Assembly (NCBI GenBank): GCA_964558465.1
Contig: CAZLEF010000044.1
Location: 1 to 54,833, forward strand
Reading direction: 5' to 3'
Origin: JACJYC01 sp964558465
GTDB lineage: Bacteria; Bacteroidota; Bacteroidia; Chitinophagales; Saprospiraceae
Length of the DNA stretch: 54,833 nt
Positions within the stretch are counted from its first letter, which is position 1. Each line of letters opens with the position of its first letter. Below, one piece after another: positions 1 to 8,830 of this stretch. A program made the translations under genes and the position numbers. The notes beneath the pieces were generated by a model. The model saw only the letters and a program-made list of their open reading frames with translations, was not told the origin of the DNA and did no database searches.

Positions 1-1
1 T

Positions 2-106
2 GTGACCGACGAGCAACGCAGCATGTCGGAAAAAGAGACCGCGAAACTTGTGTGGAATCTAGATTTCGCCACTAGGTATCCCTGTTTCGAAACCCAGCAA
101 AAGTGA
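2..106 (+). CDS. 3' end of a truncated gene (unknown)
   Basis: An open frame enters from the window edge and ends at the TGA at 104-106. The visible tail is about 34 residues, contains ETAKLVWNLDF and ends in CFETQQK. It is too short to assign to a family. The next gene starts 87 bases downstream in visibly AT-richer DNA, so a boundary between resident and acquired DNA may lie close to here. It could also be a chance open frame, because no start or upstream sequence is available. Confidence 0.35.
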   Translation: MTDEQRSMSEKETAKLVWNLDFATRYPCFETQQK

Positions 107-193
107 TTAATTGAAGTGAAAATTAACTAGAACTGTATCCAATTGAGTCAGGCCAAATTGCCGTTTAGTTCATAAAATTTAAAATATTTAATT

Positions 194-1330
194 ATGGCAA
201 ACAACGAATTTTTTGAAGGGAAGATATCAATAAGGGAATTCTTGGTAGATTTCTTTGGAGCATTGATGCCTGGGGTTTTTTTCTTAATGCTTTTGTTTTT
301 TGCCATTTTTTTGCCATTTTTTGTTTTTTATCAAAGTTTTTTTTGTTTTTTTAATGATTGTGAATATGAAAGTTTAGTTAATTTTATTGGGAACGATGAA
401 AATGGAAAAAATATATTGGATGAAATTGCAAAAATTCCAATAATATTTGATGTTGCATTATTTTTTATTTTTCTCTTTGTTTCCTATGTTGTGGGAACTT
501 TGTTTTATCGTCTTGATCCGAAACGACCTGACTATCGAAGTTTTATTAAAATTATTAATACTTTTTCAGATTCTCAAGAGATTGATGATTGGGTTGTGAG
601 GATTCCCAAGAAAAATGATAAAAATAAACCTTCTTATTTTAAGAAGATACGTATCTTGTTTTTTTCAAAAAGAAAGCATGAAATATCTGATGAGAATATT
701 AATAACAAATCTGAGAATTATTATACAATCCCCCGATCTATAAACAAAAGTAATACTTTTGAATCTGAAGTTCAGTTTCCATATAATAATTTAAAAATGT
801 ATCTCGAGAAGAGGGGATGGTTGAATTTATCTGAGATTGTTAATTGGGATGCTCAAAAAAATAATGAAAATTCAAATGAAATCTACCCTAGATCAAAAAC
901 TTTTATTAATGCATTAAAAATTAGGTTGCAATTTTATTTTCCTGAACACTGCAGCACAATTATTAAAAATGAGGCTCATATTAGATTGTCGACGTCAATG
1001 TGGTATGTTTGCAAGACGATAATGCTTACAGGTGTAATCGGAGTTCTTGTAGTTCTAAGTGGTTTTTTTATTTTTAAAATTTTTAATTCGGCTGAGGCTT
1101 TTTTACATAAAAAGGAAATTTTTTTATATGGATTAATTAGCTTTTCGACGATTATTGTATCTTTAATATTTAAAATGGGAATCGAAGCGTTTCTGCATTA
1201 CCAACGCGTGAGAGAGATTTTTTATGTTTTAGAAACAGCATATTCTGCATCAAAAATTTCAGTTGAGGCTAAGGACCGGATTTTTGGAGGGCTGATCAAA
1301 TTGGATAAAGATGGTTCTCAAAATTCATGA
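194..1330 (+). CDS. AT-rich multi-pass membrane protein of unknown function
   Basis: The 378-residue product was not recognised. It shows about four hydrophobic segments: residues 20-52 (Phe/Leu-rich), 83-108, 268-297 and 305-325. A long charged, Lys/Asn-rich domain (about 110-265) lies between the second and third and is probably cytoplasmic. The C-terminal part after the last segment (QRVREIFYVLETAY) is a short helix. Codons are strongly A/T-biased with long T and A runs, unlike the neighbouring genes, which suggests recent transfer. No Shine-Dalgarno is seen; the start follows an A/T-only stretch. It stands alone, with 275 bases before the next gene. Membrane proteins of this layout are common in mobile or defence contexts, but nothing in the sequence proves such a role. 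Confidence 0.75.
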   Translation: MANNEFFEGKISIREFLVDFFGALMPGVFFLMLLFFAIFLPFFVFYQSFFCFFNDCEYESLVNFIGNDENGKNILDEIAKIPIIFDVALFFIFLFVSYVVGTLFYRLDPKRPDYRSFIKIINTFSDSQEIDDWVVRIPKKNDKNKPSYFKKIRILFFSKRKHEISDENINNKSENYYTIPRSINKSNTFESEVQFPYNNLKMYLEKRGWLNLSEIVNWDAQKNNENSNEIYPRSKTFINALKIRLQFYFPEHCSTIIKNEAHIRLSTSMWYVCKTIMLTGVIGVLVVLSGFFIFKIFNSAEAFLHKKEIFLYGLISFSTIIVSLIFKMGIEAFLHYQRVREIFYVLETAYSASKISVEAKDRIFGGLIKLDKDGSQNS

Positions 1331-1605
1331 TTGAAATCCCTACTATTTAAATTCTTATTGAATACACCCCTTTCCGAATCCTTCAAATTCCATATCATTG
1401 CCCAATCATTTCGGCGGAAGCCGGAAGGCTGGCGAACCGTAAAATATTTGTAAACGATGTCGGACAAAACACATGAGAGGAGATTAACGATTGTACAACA
1501 GATGGATTGACCAGCTTCGAGACTCACCCCGATTTCAAGCCGAAACAAGCAGTACCCCATATTCTGCCTGATTTGTATCTTAGCCGCTGGAAAAGATAGT
1601 ACAAT

Positions 1606-2541
1606 ATGATCCGAAATCAATTTATCCTTCTCGCGCTGTTGGCGGTCTCCTTTTGCGGAGCAGCCCAAAATAACCGGGATCCGCTGAAGACCGAAATCGT
1701 GACGGCTGATATTGAAAACTTCTGGATGGCTTTTGAAGCGTCAAAGCCCGGTTTCAACCCGGAAGTCCTGCAATCCCTTTATCTGGACAAAGGATCAAAA
1801 GGCCTGAACGGCTTCATGAAAGGCAGGATTATAAGCGCCAAAAACCTTTCTGAAGTAATTTCGAAGCACGAAAAATATTACCATTCCATTCGAAAAAGCA
1901 CGGAGCGTATTGCAGGGATGAAAGACCAGATCCGGAACAGCCTGGTCAAGCTGAAAGAACAATACCCTGAGGCCATCTTCCCTCCGGTCTATTTTGTGAT
2001 CGGCGCATTGAATTCCGGAGGAACTACGTCCAATAACGGGTTGATCATAGGCGCTGAAATGTATGGTCTGACGCCTGAAACGCCTGCAGACGAATTGAGC
2101 GGCTGGCTGAAAACGGTCATCAAGCCAGTTGATGAAATACCCCATATTGTGGCCCATGAACTGGTGCATTTTCAGCAAAATTATGACGGAAAAAATCTCT
2201 TGTCCGCGGCCATAAAGGAAGGATCAGCCGATTTTATCGCCGAACTGATCTCCGGAAAACATATCAATCACCATGTGCACGATTTTGCCAACCCGAGAGA
2301 GCAGGAATTATGGCTTGAATTTAAAGAAAGGATGTTGGAGAAAGATTACAAGGGGTGGCTATACAGTTCCGTTGAAGGAAGACCCAACGATCTGGGGTAT
2401 TGGATGGGTTACCAGATCGCAAAATCCTATTTTGACCACTCGGCAGATAAAAAAAAGGCGATCAGGGATATTCTGAATATTCGGAATTTTGAAAAATTTC
2501 TCAGGCAAAGCAGATATCCCGATAAGTTTGAGGGAAAATGA
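1606..2541 (+). CDS. Secreted zinc metalloprotease-like protein (HExxH, DUF2268-like)
   Basis: The 311-residue product starts with a signal peptide (hydrophobic 5-17, likely cleaved near CGAAQ, residue 21), so it should be periplasmic or surface-exposed. A zincin motif HELVH lies at residues 184-188. It is followed 17 residues later by KEGSADF, whose Glu205 is a good third zinc ligand. This HExxH...E arrangement resembles the predicted Zn-dependent protease family DUF2268; substrate unknown. The stop codon overlaps an ATG of the next open frame (TGA at 2539-2541), so the two genes are probably co-transcribed. The family assignment rests on motif and length only. Confidence 0.75.
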   Translation: MIRNQFILLALLAVSFCGAAQNNRDPLKTEIVTADIENFWMAFEASKPGFNPEVLQSLYLDKGSKGLNGFMKGRIISAKNLSEVISKHEKYYHSIRKSTERIAGMKDQIRNSLVKLKEQYPEAIFPPVYFVIGALNSGGTTSNNGLIIGAEMYGLTPETPADELSGWLKTVIKPVDEIPHIVAHELVHFQQNYDGKNLLSAAIKEGSADFIAELISGKHINHHVHDFANPREQELWLEFKERMLEKDYKGWLYSSVEGRPNDLGYWMGYQIAKSYFDHSADKKKAIRDILNIRNFEKFLRQSRYPDKFEGK

Positions 2542-2618
2542 GCCTACTCAATAAAGTGACCGGTGAGAAAATGGAAGAACCATTTCCCGGGTTTTGTCAA
2601 CTGAACAGGATAACAAGA

Positions 2619-4187
2619 ATGATGAAAAAAAGCCTTCTATTCACGCTGGTGTTGCTGGCGCTGGAAACCAAAGCCCAGCAGGTCATCCCGCTCTACGACG
2701 GCCAACCCCGGGGGTCTGAAAACTGGACCTGGAACGAGCAGACGAGCGCCAAAAACGAATTTGGCGATGAAGTGGTGTACAATGTATCGCGCCCCACGAT
2801 AACCGCTTTTTTGCCGCCCAGGGAACTGGCCACCGGTACAGCCGTTGTTGTTGCCCCGGGCGGGGCCTTCCACCTGTTGAGCATGGGCAACGAAGGCTAT
2901 GATGTGGCAAAGTGGCTGAACAGCAAAGGCATTGCGGCTTTTGTGCTGAAATACCGGTTGGCGCGCAGTTTTACCGACGACCCCGTAAAGGAACTCATGG
3001 GGAAAATGCAGGATTTTAAAACCCTCGATGAGGTGAACAAGCCCATTATACCGCTGGCCATGGCGGATGGCCTGAGGGCCGTCAAATATGTACGCGACCA
3101 CGCCGTAGAAATGGATATCGATCCCCGGAAAATCGGTTTTATGGGGTTTTCGGCGGGCGGAACGCTCACCCTTTCGGTTGTGTATAATGCCGCCGATGAA
3201 AACCGCCCCGATTTTGTGGCGCCTATTTACGCTTACGAGCCGGCCATCATCGGATCAACGGTTCCGGCTGCCAAAACACCCATTTTTGTGGCTGTGGCGG
3301 GCGACGACCAGCTTGGAATGGCGCCCATGAGCATTAATATCTTCAATAGATGGCTCGATGCCGGGCAACCTGCCGAATTGCATGTGTATGAAAAAGGAGG
3401 CCATGGGTTTGGCATGCGCAAACAAAACCTGCCCACGGATACCTGGCACGAACGTTTCGGAGAGTGGTTAAAATTGCAGGGGTATCTGAAAAAATTATAC
3501 CCCAACAAATACGAAAAACTATACGGTGAGGAAGCTGTTGCTCAAAATCAGATCCGGGAGGTTGAACGCATGAAAAAGGACTTCGGTAATTTGGCCCGTT
3601 ACAAGGACGAGAATAAGCGGATTGATCCGCCGGCGCCTGATGAAAACAGAGTGGTGTTTTTGGGGAATTCAATCACCGAAGGCTGGGTGAGGGCCGATTC
3701 CGGTTTTTTCCATAAAAATAACTTTATCGGAAGGGGGATCAGCGGGCAGACCTCCGTTCAGACCCTCCTGCGTTTCCGGCAGGATGTCCTGTCGTTGAAA
3801 CCGGAGGCGGTGGTCATCCATATCGGCACCAATGACGTTGCAGAAAATACCGGGCCTTATGATCCTGATTTTACGCTCGGCAATATTCAATCGATGGTTG
3901 AAATTGCCAGGTCCAATGGTTTAAAGGTGATCCTCGCATCGGTGTTGCCGGCTACCAAATTTGAATGGCGGCTTTCATTGGGTAACCGTTCCGATCTGAT
4001 CGTGGATCTGAACCGGCGCATAAAAGCTTATGCCGACCAGCAAAAAATCCCCTATATAGACTACCATACCGCCATGAAAAACGAACAAAACGGCATGGAT
4101 CCGGATATTGCCCAGGATGGGGTTCATCCGACCCTGAACGGCTACAAAATTATGGAAAGACTTGCACTGGAAACTATTCGTAAATGA
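2619..4187 (+). CDS. Bifunctional secreted hydrolase: alpha/beta-hydrolase esterase fused to SGNH esterase
   Basis: The start at 2619 is chosen because the signal peptide (MMKKSLLFTLVLLALETKAQ) begins there; an in-frame ATG at 2538 would add 27 residues lacking signal character. With this start the product is 522 residues. The N-terminal domain is an alpha/beta hydrolase of the acetylxylan-esterase/BD-FAE type: the oxyanion segment is PGGAFH, the nucleophile Ser178 is in GFSAGG, the acid lies near AGDD and the His in GGHGFG. From about residue 340 an SGNH/GDSL domain follows: block I GNSITEG (Ser351), block III GTND (Asn405) and block V DGVHP (Asp500/His503). Both triads look intact. The fusion suggests removal of two kinds of ester decoration from plant or algal polysaccharide, which is inference. 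It is probably in one operon with the upstream protease. Confidence 0.88.
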   Translation: MMKKSLLFTLVLLALETKAQQVIPLYDGQPRGSENWTWNEQTSAKNEFGDEVVYNVSRPTITAFLPPRELATGTAVVVAPGGAFHLLSMGNEGYDVAKWLNSKGIAAFVLKYRLARSFTDDPVKELMGKMQDFKTLDEVNKPIIPLAMADGLRAVKYVRDHAVEMDIDPRKIGFMGFSAGGTLTLSVVYNAADENRPDFVAPIYAYEPAIIGSTVPAAKTPIFVAVAGDDQLGMAPMSINIFNRWLDAGQPAELHVYEKGGHGFGMRKQNLPTDTWHERFGEWLKLQGYLKKLYPNKYEKLYGEEAVAQNQIREVERMKKDFGNLARYKDENKRIDPPAPDENRVVFLGNSITEGWVRADSGFFHKNNFIGRGISGQTSVQTLLRFRQDVLSLKPEAVVIHIGTNDVAENTGPYDPDFTLGNIQSMVEIARSNGLKVILASVLPATKFEWRLSLGNRSDLIVDLNRRIKAYADQQKIPYIDYHTAMKNEQNGMDPDIAQDGVHPTLNGYKIMERLALETIRK

Positions 4188-4350
4188 TAGAGTTGTCAGT
4201 GGTCAGTTGTCAGTGGTCAGTCCACCGTCTACCGTCCACCGTCCGACGAAGCCTTGGCGTAGTCGGACACCGTCCACCGTCCACCGTCTACCGTCCACCT
4301 TCCACCGTCCACCGTCCACCGTCCACCGTTCACCGTCTACCGTCTACCGA
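4188..4350. repeat. Intergenic heptamer array (CCACCGT/CTACCGT) with embedded palindrome
   Basis: After a short GTCAGTGGTCAGTT-type stretch, variants of CCACCGT and CTACCGT repeat until just before the ATG at 4351. At 4241-4268 the array is interrupted by an imperfect palindrome. Its GTCCGAC and GTCGGAC arms enclose GCC/GGC pairs around a TT loop. A near copy of this palindrome occurs at 40025-40047. The array forms the whole leader of the next gene, leaving no room for a conventional promoter close to its start. Confidence 0.9.
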
Positions 4351-5517
<1,167 letters not shown>

Positions 5518-5540
5518 GCCGGCGGCAAAGTTTGTCAATA

Positions 5541-5580
5541 CTTTTACATTTAGTCTTTTGCATTTTGCATTTTACATTTC
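5541..5580. repeat. Short intergenic array (CATTTTRC-type words)
   Basis: About 40 bases are made of related 8-base words (CATTTTGC, CATTTTAC, TACATTTA) between the stop at 5517 and the start at 5639. It belongs to the same class of intergenic low-complexity arrays seen elsewhere in this window, though the word differs. Confidence 0.6.
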
Positions 5581-5638
5581 TTCACAAAAGATGCCCACGC
5601 CGCCCTGGGTTGATTTTTGTGTCCTTGTTTAAAAAGCG

Positions 5639-7042
5639 ATGAAAAATCTATCCATTCTTCTACTCGCCATACTGTGTCTGGAGGGGCTCTCCGGCCAGAA
5701 TTATGCGATCAAAAACGTATCGGTCATCCCCATGGACCGGGAAACCGTATTATCCAACCGGACCGTGCTGGTAAAAGACGGGATCATCAAAAAAATCGGC
5801 GACGCCGGCAAGGTCAAAATCCCGGCCGGAACGACCGTCATCGATGGCACGGGCAAATACCTGATGCCGGGTCTGATGGATATGCACGTTCATTTTTTTT
5901 ATGAACAGGGCGAACATCAAAACACCTGTGAGACCGAGTTGAAGATCATGCTGGCCAACGGCCTGACAACAGCGAGGATACTGGCCGGCCACCCGGTTTA
6001 CCTGGAAGCCAGGGAACAGGTGAAAAGCGGTAAATGGATCGGGCCCGACCTGAAAGTGGCCAGCCCCCAGTTTGTGGGCAGGTGGCCCTGGTCGGCAGAA
6101 GTCAAAAATTTTGAAATTGCGGATACCCCCGAAAAAGCGGTTGAAGCTGTCAGGCGGTATAAGCAGGAAGGTTATGATGAGATCAAGATCACCTTCATGG
6201 TCAAACGCGATGTATACGATGCCATTGTCGCCACCGCTAAAAAGGAGGGGATCAAAGTTACCGGACATGTGGGGCCGCTGGTTAAATTGCCGGCAGCGCT
6301 TGCGGCCAAACAGCAGATTGAACATATGGACGAATTCATCGACCAGTTGCTGCCGGACACTTCTTACAACCACGGCCAAAGCGTCTCGGACATGAACCTC
6401 TGGCGGATGAATGCCTGGGCCACGGTACCTCACCTGGACGAAACCCGGATCCCGGCGCTGGTGAAATCCGTGAAGGACGCCGGCATCTTCGTCACCCCCA
6501 CCAATTTCTTTTTTGTTTCCTGTTTTGGGGAAGGGAATACGGATGAAGTGTACCAACAGCGCCCGGATTACGCGTACATTCCGGCCAATATCCTTCCGGA
6601 AAGATGGGATATCAAACAGCGGAACCGGAAAATGGGCATACCAAAAGAAAGCCTTGAAAAATACGTGCACCTGCGCAAAAAAATGACCTATGAATTGTGG
6701 AAGGCCGGCGTACCGCTCATGGCCGGATCCGATTCTCCGGAATGGTTCCTGGTACCGGGGTTTGCTACGCACGATGAACTGGAGATGTTTGTCCGGTCCG
6801 GTCTGACGCCCTTTGCTGCCTTGCAGACGGCGACGGTCAATACGGCCACCTACCTCGGCCTGAACAAACGAAAGGGTACCATCGGGACAGGGAAGCAGGC
6901 AGAATTGATCCTGCTGGATAAAAACCCGCTGGAGGACATCCGGAATACCCGCAGCATCCGGGGGGTGATGAAAGGAAACCGCTGGTATGACCAAAAAGCC
7001 GTGAACCAATTGTTGGAAGAGGCTAAAACGTTAGGGAGATGA
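5639..7042 (+). CDS. Secreted amidohydrolase (imidazolonepropionase-like subfamily)
   Basis: The 467-residue product has an N-terminal signal peptide (cleavage near LSGQ, residue 20). The beta-sandwich strands are followed by the TIM-barrel metal motif HVH (His83, His85). Further likely ligands are Lys183 in EIKI (candidate carboxylated lysine), His210 in TGHVG, His229 in IEHM and Asp365 in AGSD. The C-terminus has the usual GTIGTGKQAELILLD composite strand. These features place it in the amidohydrolase superfamily close to imidazolonepropionase-like or prolidase-type periplasmic enzymes. The substrate cannot be inferred; cyclic amides or dipeptides are typical for the group. It stands between the unknown gene at 4351 and a ligase at 7103, all on the same strand. 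Confidence 0.9.
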   Translation: MKNLSILLLAILCLEGLSGQNYAIKNVSVIPMDRETVLSNRTVLVKDGIIKKIGDAGKVKIPAGTTVIDGTGKYLMPGLMDMHVHFFYEQGEHQNTCETELKIMLANGLTTARILAGHPVYLEAREQVKSGKWIGPDLKVASPQFVGRWPWSAEVKNFEIADTPEKAVEAVRRYKQEGYDEIKITFMVKRDVYDAIVATAKKEGIKVTGHVGPLVKLPAALAAKQQIEHMDEFIDQLLPDTSYNHGQSVSDMNLWRMNAWATVPHLDETRIPALVKSVKDAGIFVTPTNFFFVSCFGEGNTDEVYQQRPDYAYIPANILPERWDIKQRNRKMGIPKESLEKYVHLRKKMTYELWKAGVPLMAGSDSPEWFLVPGFATHDELEMFVRSGLTPFAALQTATVNTATYLGLNKRKGTIGTGKQAELILLDKNPLEDIRNTRSIRGVMKGNRWYDQKAVNQLLEEAKTLGR

Positions 7043-7102
7043 GATTAATTTTTGGTTGAAGGAATTGCTGCAATAAAGCCGGTCAAAAAGCACCCTTAAT
7101 GC

Positions 7103-8695
7103 ATGACTATTGTCATTGCGCGACCTTCGGTAGTGGGCTATTTTGGCAGTTGGAAAACCTGTCATAACAGCCTGATGAAAAGAGGTGCCGCTATTAATCC
7201 GGATGCGCGTTTTAACTTTCTGCAACAAAGGTTCAGAGAGAATTATCAGCAGATTTTTTTAGACGACCTGGCCGAAAAAACGGTTGTGGTGATCCCAAGC
7301 CTGACCCTCGACACTGAAATTTTAAAAGTTCTCAAAGGCGTCGTTTTTTACGAGGAAAGGTTGTTGTGCATGCTCATGTTGTTGCGGATGCCACGCACCC
7401 GCGTTATCTATGTTTCCAGCATACCTATCGACGATTGCATTATTGATTATTATCTCCATCTGCTGCCCGGGATCACCGGGTACCATGCCCGTAAAAGGCT
7501 CACGTTGCTGAGCTGTTATGATGCATCCCGGATTTCGTTGACCGAAAAGATACTCCGGCGGCCACGTTTGATCCAACGGATCAAGGAACAAATAAAATAC
7601 CCGGAATTGGCGCATATGGTCTGTTTTAATGAGACCGAAGCGGAAAAAGAACTCGCCCTGGCTTTGAATATTCCGGTTTACGGTACCGACCCCGGGCTAT
7701 GGTTCCTGGGCACAAAATCCGGCAGCCGGCAGATCTTCAAAAAATTACACCTGGATTTGCCAAAAGGCATGGAGAATCTGAACACGGAGTTGGAAATTGC
7801 ATCGGCTTTGGCAAAATTGAAGGCTGAAAATCCCGGTTTGCGAAAAGCAGTGATCAAGATGAACGATGGATTTTCCGGTGAAGGGAATGCCATCTTCCGG
7901 TATGCCAATACGGCAACCGGGCATGTTTATGAAACACCTGAAGAAATTCTCAAACATTTGCCTTGTCAATTGGATATTGTAGCGGCAGGCGTTTCTTACG
8001 ATCAGTTCCTGCAAAAATTTATTTCCATGGGCGGCATTGTCGAAGAATTTATCGACGGGGTTGTGAAAGAATCGCCTTCTGTGCAATGCAGGATTAATCC
8101 TTTGGGCTTTAGCGAGGTGATCTCCACCCACGACCAGTTGCTGGGCGGCGAGAGCGGGCAGGTTTTCATTGGCGCCACTTTTCCCGCCAGTATCGAATAC
8201 AACTTTGAAATTGCCTCCATCGGGAAAAAAGTAGCCGACGAGTTGCAGCATTATGGCGTATTGGGAAGGTTCGGGATTGATTTTATCTCCGTAAAAGAAC
8301 CCGCCGGCTGGAAACATTTCGCCATCGAGATCAACCTGCGCAAAGGCGGAACTACCCATCCGTTTTTGATGTTGCAGTTCCTGACCGGCGGCGAATTTAA
8401 CTGGAAAGACGGGACCTTCACCATGCCCAACGGGCAAACAAGGTATTATTTTGCGTCTGACAATGTGGTCAATGAAAAATACAAGGGACTCGCCCCGCAA
8501 GACCTGATCGATATCGCGCATTGCAACCGCATCCAGTACGACGGGGCAATTCAGTGCGGGGTTACTTTTCACATGATCGGCGCGTTGTCCCAATACGGCA
8601 AACTGGGGCTGGTCTGCATCGGCCGCACCATCGACGAGGCCCGGGCTTATTTCATGAAAACCCTGCAGGTGTTGGATGCTGAGTGTGAGCGGTAG
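7103..8695 (+). CDS. PGM1-like ATP-grasp peptide ligase / carboxylate-amine ligase
   Basis: The 530-residue product has a pre-ATP-grasp N-terminal half, including CFNETEAEKELA and GTDPGLWFLGTKSGSR. An ATP-grasp core follows (KMNDGFSGEGNAIF glycine-rich loop; EINLRKGGTTHPF metal/ATP-binding strand). The end, with HMIGALSQYGKLGLVCIG, resembles the C-terminal domain of PGM1, the peptide ligase of pheganomycin biosynthesis. Such enzymes join a carboxylate to an amine through an acyl phosphate. There is no signal peptide, so it is cytoplasmic. No biosynthetic partner genes (precursor peptide, aminotransferase) are adjacent, so the product is unknown. The start at 7103 is supported by the immediate beta strand MTIVIARP. 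The family call is from recognised motifs. Confidence 0.78.
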   Translation: MTIVIARPSVVGYFGSWKTCHNSLMKRGAAINPDARFNFLQQRFRENYQQIFLDDLAEKTVVVIPSLTLDTEILKVLKGVVFYEERLLCMLMLLRMPRTRVIYVSSIPIDDCIIDYYLHLLPGITGYHARKRLTLLSCYDASRISLTEKILRRPRLIQRIKEQIKYPELAHMVCFNETEAEKELALALNIPVYGTDPGLWFLGTKSGSRQIFKKLHLDLPKGMENLNTELEIASALAKLKAENPGLRKAVIKMNDGFSGEGNAIFRYANTATGHVYETPEEILKHLPCQLDIVAAGVSYDQFLQKFISMGGIVEEFIDGVVKESPSVQCRINPLGFSEVISTHDQLLGGESGQVFIGATFPASIEYNFEIASIGKKVADELQHYGVLGRFGIDFISVKEPAGWKHFAIEINLRKGGTTHPFLMLQFLTGGEFNWKDGTFTMPNGQTRYYFASDNVVNEKYKGLAPQDLIDIAHCNRIQYDGAIQCGVTFHMIGALSQYGKLGLVCIGRTIDEARAYFMKTLQVLDAECER

Positions 8696-8753
8696 CTTGC
8701 AGTCCATAGTTTGCAGTTGGCAGTCCACAGTTGGAAGTTCATAGTTTGCAGTC
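8696..8753. repeat. Intergenic array (TTTGCAGT / CCACAGT words)
   Basis: Words such as GCAGTCCATAGT, TTGCAGTTGG and CATAGTTTGCAG follow each other directly after the stop of the ligase gene. The array leads into the hairpin at 8755-8785. It lies between two convergent genes. Confidence 0.75.
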
Positions 8754-8754
8754 T

Positions 8755-8785
8755 GGCAGCCTTGGAACCTACTCCCAAGGCTGCC
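8755..8785. terminator. Hairpin between convergent genes
   Basis: An 11-bp perfect stem (GGCAGCCTTGG / CCAAGGCTGCC) has a 9-base loop. It sits between the convergent genes ending at 8695 and 8831 and could act in both directions. No T-run follows, so it may instead be part of a REP-like element. Confidence 0.5.
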
Positions 8786-8830
8786 GGCCTGTCTAAGAGT
8801 TTGAACCGTTTTCTATTTAAGGGAAAAGAT

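Noticed and set aside
1318..1668. 116-codon minus-strand frame overlapping the end of the AT-rich membrane gene
   Set aside because: It overlaps genes on both sides, has no domain and no plausible start context.
5750..7009. 419-codon open frame on the minus strand
   Set aside because: It is fully antisense to the amidohydrolase, whose metal motifs and signal peptide are clear. The antisense product has no domain and arises from GC-biased codon use.
7745..8728. 327-codon open frame on the minus strand
   Set aside because: It is antisense to the ATP-grasp ligase and starts inside the intergenic repeat array; no recognisable protein features.
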